From: Datnioides undecimradiatus
Taxonomy: Eukaryota; Chordata; Actinopteri; Lobotiformes; Datnioididae
Assembly: GCA_008933995.1 (NCBI GenBank)
Contig: WARS01000063.1
Coordinates: 2,128,833-2,192,832 of the forward strand
Direction: 5' to 3'
DNA: 64,000 bases
The notes beneath the pieces were generated by a model. It saw only the letters and a program-made list of their open reading frames with translations, ran no database searches and was not told the origin of the DNA. Made by a program: the position numbers and the translations under genes. Shown here in pieces: positions 60,419-64,000 of this stretch; within the stretch, counting starts at the first letter, position 1; each line of letters begins with the position of its first letter.

Positions 60419-61821
60419 TCACACGTCGGTGGCGTTCAGGTGGGTGGAGACCACATCCTGGGTTTCCAGGACTATCTTCTTCGCCCTCCCTCCTCCTCCT
60501 CCTCCTCCTCCACCTCCACCGCCTACAGGGTGGATGCTGTCCAGCCGGCCGCCCCTGCCTCTCTCCCCTCCCCGGCGACACTTGAAGACGGCAAGGAAGG
60601 CGGCGCGGTAGTTGCGGTTCATCCAGCCATACAGCAGCGGGTTGGCGAAGGTGGAGCACATGGCGACCACGTGGAAGATGGTGTAGAGCAGGCGGTAGTC
60701 GCGCATGTCCAGCACCGTGCTGTCGATGTCCGTTGCCAGCTGGAAGGCGTGGAAAGGCAGCCAGCTGACGGCGAACACCACCACCATGGTCACCAGCATC
60801 TTGGTGGTCTTGCGGCGCCGGCGGTGGCGCTCGGAGCCGGCGCTGCTGCCGCCGACATTATCCGCCGGGCTGACGTGGCCGCGCAGCTTGGACCAGATGC
60901 GGGCGTAGGCGAAGGAGATGATGGACAGCGGCAGGAAGTACTGCAGGATCAACATGGAGATGCTGTAGACGGTGCCGTCGGTGTTTTTACCAGGCCACTT
61001 CTCCGTACACACCTGGGAGGACGGGACAGGAGACAGGTTCACGGTTTAGATCCACATGATCTCGACACCAGGATTAGGATTAAAACCAGTTGGGTTCATC
61101 CTCTGAGGAACCAGAACCATCGTGGTTTAGACCAATCACATTTGAGCTGGTTTTGGTTGCGTGCATCTAAACTGCAGATCAGGTTAGGTGAAATGCATTC
61201 TGGGAACACAGAATGTTGTAATGTTACTGATAATTATATTTTCTTTTATATCTTAAAGTCTATTTGCTCAGATTAGGTTTATTTTCATGACACCAGACTG
61301 ATTTAATTCAGTTTTAACTTGTGATTAAATGAGATTCTTTAAGATTTGGTTTGGAGGGAGCAAGGAGAGAGGAGAGAGGGAGCGAGGAGAGAGGAGAGAG
61401 GGAGCGAGGAGAGAGGGAGCGATGAAAGGAGGGAGGGGAGGATGGGGGAGAGATGAAAGCGATGGAGATGAGAGGATGTGAGAGGCGGCGGCGACATCAA
61501 AGAGGTGAAGAGTGTGAGCTACAGGTGTGCGTCTTCTTCTTCTGTGGTTCCTCGACCCGTCCAATCACCAGCTACCTCCCCCCTCCATCCTCTTTATGGC
61601 TACGTTCATTCTTTGCTGTCGCCATTATCATCGCCCCCTGTGTGTGTGTGTGTGTGTGTGTGCGTACCTGTATGGTGTGTCCAGGCTCCAGCGTGAAGGA
61701 GCCGTACTCTCTGAAGATGGCCAACGGGCTGGCGAGCACGGCGCTCAGCACCCAGGTCAGCGCTATCACACCGAAACACACATCCTTACGCATCCTGGTC
61801 TCCAGGTGGTACACGATGCAC
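60419..61821 (-). CDS. npy2r: Neuropeptide Y receptor Y2, 3' part (TM4 to C-terminus)
   Basis: Class A GPCR for NPY/PYY, coupling to Gi, in the plasma membrane of neurons. Two exons are seen: 61821-61668, beginning within the Arg codon of DRHR|CIVYHLE and containing TM4 with ASPLAIFREY; and 61012-60419, beginning VCTEKWPG (ECL2) and containing TM5, IWSKLRGHVSP (ICL3), TM6 (KTTKMLV...FAVSWLPFHAFQL), TM7 (CSTFANPLLYGWMN), a palmitoylation-type Cys (FKCRR) and a tail ending NATDV, like the ATNV end of mammalian Y2. Gly-12 lies in the tail. Both introns are GT/AG. The N-terminus to TM3 is not found before 64,000, so the gene is partial here. The local paralogue npy2rl cannot be fully excluded. 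Proximity to fga supports npy2r. Confidence 0.9.
60483..60523 (-). repeat. Gly-codon run in the receptor tail
   Basis: (GGA/GGT)n on the minus strand encodes 12 Gly after RLDSIHPV in the cytoplasmic tail of the Y2-like receptor. It is a coding trinucleotide repeat. Confidence 0.85.
61352..61478. repeat. Polypurine minisatellite in receptor intron
   Basis: An almost uninterrupted A/G tract on the plus strand, with repeated GGAGAGAGGGAGCGA units. It lies inside the 655-bp intron (61013-61667). Confidence 0.85.
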
Positions 61822-61845
61822 CTGAAACACACACACACACACACA
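61639..61845. repeat. (TG)n and (CA)n runs flanking the TM4 exon
   Basis: A TG run at 61639-61662 lies just inside the downstream intron and a CA run at 61829-61845 just inside the upstream intron. Both are within a few bases of the splice sites of the 154-nt exon. Confidence 0.9.
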
Positions 61846-61849
61846 GGTC

Positions 61850-64000
61850 ACTGTTACACAACCCTGCACTGCAGCTCTGGGTCCAGATTAAAGATCAATA
61901 CTGATTGGTTTCAGACGACATGCTAACATGACCTGCAGCCGTCTGCAGCACCGGGCACCGTTTGTGCTCAGTCGACAGCAGCAAGAAGCGTTTCCACATG
62001 CTGCAGCTAACGCATCAATGAAAACACTTTAGGTTGTTCCTCTCAGCGCTCGTCCTGATGCCTTTACTTGTTTTATGTTATGTAACTGTTTTAGCTCCTG
62101 ACACCTGTACAGACACTCACAGTGAAAAAATAAAGATTATTTTCACTGTTTATTCGTTTATTCATAAAAAAAAGGTTGTAAGAAAGAGTCAAAGACAGAA
62201 CGAGAGTAAACAAGCAGCACAGGTGGAACTAAATGCTAATGTTAGCATGCTAACATGCTGATATTATTTATATTTATTATGCTGCCCACACAAAGAAAGA
62301 AGGAGACAGAACAAACAGTGTTCAGTGGAGCTAAACGCTAACGTCAAAATGCTAAATGCTCAAAACAACAATGCTAACAGGCTTAAATTTATGTTGCCCG
62401 TCATAGTTTAGCTTGTTAGCATGCTAACTCCTGCTGGAACCATTAAATTGCAGCTGGGGCTGATGGAAACGTCCTTAATTTGCAGGTATTTCACCAAATA
62501 ACAAACTGTTTTTGAGCAAATTGGTGATTTGAACTGAAGATGGTGCTAAGGTGAAGTCTCAGATGAGGGTTTATCCTCAGGGGGGCGTGAATATGAATAT
62601 CTGTGGCAACATTCAAGTCAAAGTTGCCAAAGTTTAGTCACTCAAAATACACGATATTAACTTCACTCTAGCAAAAGGACAAACAATTAAACAAAGCCAG
62701 GAGCATTTATCATCTGAGGACCATGAACATGTGACCATCTAACCAACACATCCGTCCCAGCAGCTGCAGCTAGCGTAGCTCACAGTAAAGATCTGCACAA
62801 ACCGACTGATTCACGCTTTCACTGTGTCCTACTTTCACCGGCTCCTCCGTCCTCCGACAGTAAAAAGTCTTGGCTGCAGCTTTTTCACCGTTGCAGAGAA
62901 GAAGAGACGTTGCACTGGTTCTGAGGATCAGTGCTACCTGGCCTCCAGTTAGCATTGAAGTTGACTTAAAGATGCAGCTACAGAGCTTTAAACAGCCCCG
63001 GCAGCACAATGAGCTTACAGGACGAGAGCCAAGCGGGTCTCTGTGGTCCTCTGGCAGCCGTCTGCTGTTGTTGGATCAAAAGCTGCTTTTAGCTCCCAGA
63101 GTCCCAGCTGACGAAGACACCTGTGAGCAAACCTGAGCCGTGGCCAAGATGTCACCTCTTCAGAAAGGTGGGACTCAAACTTGTCTTTCCTCTCGAGTGT
63201 TCGACAGAGTTTACGCGTCTGAATTTGTGGTTTGTTTGTTTCTGCACGACTTTATTTCGGTTCATGTGTTCAGACTCAGCTCCACCAGCTGTCTGCACTG
63301 CAGCTGAGTTTGTCACACTGTGTTTTTGGTACAGATGCTAATGTTTCCTTAGCGCACCCAGAGCAAACCTTCGAGAAGTCTTCGGACAACTTGTTTCTTT
63401 AATATGTTCAAAGATGTGTTTACTGCTCTTCCAAAGCTCAGTTACATGTGAAGTGTGAGGACTATCGTTAGCACGTGCATGTCTCTGCGCTAACTCCCTG
63501 TCGTGGTTTTGGGTTTTAGTTCAGTTGATTTCCTGTTTTTATTTCATGAGTTCTTGAAGGGTAACGTCTGGGTGTTTCCACCTGGACTGTAGAAGACAAT
63601 CAGACACCAAAACCCGAGAATGTAGTCGGTCCAGTGTTGATCGTCTGTTAGCAGGAAACAGACTAATGCGTCCTGTCAATGTGCGTCCATAACAAAACAT
63701 GAAGAGGTTCAAATGTCCAACGACTCCTGAACGCCACATGAACTTGACTCTCTGCTCAAACTGTACCAACTGACACAAATGCGACAAATTACATTTTATT
63801 TGTTTGCGAAGTTTGTGTCGCAGGAAAGTTTCAGTCAGCAGCAAAAGTAAAATGAATGAATTCAGGCCGTCGTGGGAGTGACTGTTTTGCTTCTTATGGG
63901 AGACAAATAAATCACATCAGACCCAGTTTTCATTTATCAACGCTCCCCTCGTCTCCCAGAGTAATTTGCTCAGGAAAACGACACATTTGTGAGCATTCAC
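61850..64000. other. Probable upstream intron of the Y2 receptor
   Basis: No exon encoding TM1-TM3 was found on the minus strand. Repeated AATGCTAACGTTAGCATGC-type motifs, typical of fish intergenic or intronic DNA, occur at 62,225-62,420. The right edge shows no further gene. Confidence 0.4.

Noticed and set aside
59942..61276. 444-codon plus-strand ORF
   Set aside because: It is the antisense shadow of the Y2 receptor exon and its GC-rich flanks. It has no domain, and the minus strand gives a clear GPCR.
62225..62420. GCTAACATGCTAA-type motifs as a specific regulatory array
   Set aside because: These motifs recur all over the window (for example near 4,810, 41,700 and 45,430) and are a common low-level fish repeat, so nothing specific is indicated here.
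1..64000. CRISPR arrays, operons, prokaryotic or viral systems
   Set aside because: No spacer-repeat arrays and no bacterial-type ORF packing; intron-bearing vertebrate genes and microsatellites define the window as animal nuclear DNA.

Overview
The window is vertebrate nuclear DNA, most likely from a percomorph-type teleost fish. The coding sequence is split into short exons with GT/AG introns. It carries dense (CA)n/(TG)n microsatellites, remnants of fish-type transposons (hAT, LINE, LTR), and a gene pairing (fibrinogen alpha close to NPY receptor Y2) that matches the FGA-NPY2R neighbourhood of other vertebrates. The species assignment is inference.

Left end (about 75-9,000, all minus strand): two fibrinogen alpha-chain genes lie head to tail. 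The upstream one (8,922-3,500) is a full-length fga of eight coding exons: signal peptide, N-terminal knob segment, coiled coil between two disulfide rings, Ser-rich alphaC region and a C-terminal fibrinogen globular domain (the alphaE form). About 150 bp after its poly(A) signal comes the TATA box of a short paralogue (2,917-599). That paralogue keeps the disulfide rings and coiled coil, including two exons of identical length to fga (184 and 146 nt), but stops before any alphaC or globular domain and shows no recognisable polymerisation knob. The fga knob reads Gly-Ala-Arg-Pro instead of Gly-Pro-Arg.

10,003-12,350 (minus): a two-coding-exon C2H2 zinc-finger gene with 14 finger units, two of them degenerate. 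A CCAAT/ETS/GC-box promoter-like patch lies upstream.

12,400-60,400: about 48 kb in which I find no convincing protein-coding gene. It holds microsatellites, a hAT deletion derivative with target-site duplication, a LINE reverse-transcriptase fragment, a probable solo LTR, a tRNA-like SINE fragment, decayed copies of a common teleost tandem repeat, a 10-bp-unit minisatellite, and a diverged tandem duplication. Two strong hairpins and several tracts that read like conserved non-coding elements are also present.

Right end (60,419-61,821, minus): the 3' half of an NPY receptor Y2-like GPCR, from just after the DRH motif to the stop. It is interrupted by introns and has a Gly-12 insertion in its cytoplasmic tail. 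The exon(s) for the N-terminus through TM3 are not visible before position 64,000 and probably lie beyond the window.

The fibrinogen genes would act together in liver and plasma. The Y2 receptor and zinc-finger gene are functionally unrelated neighbours.
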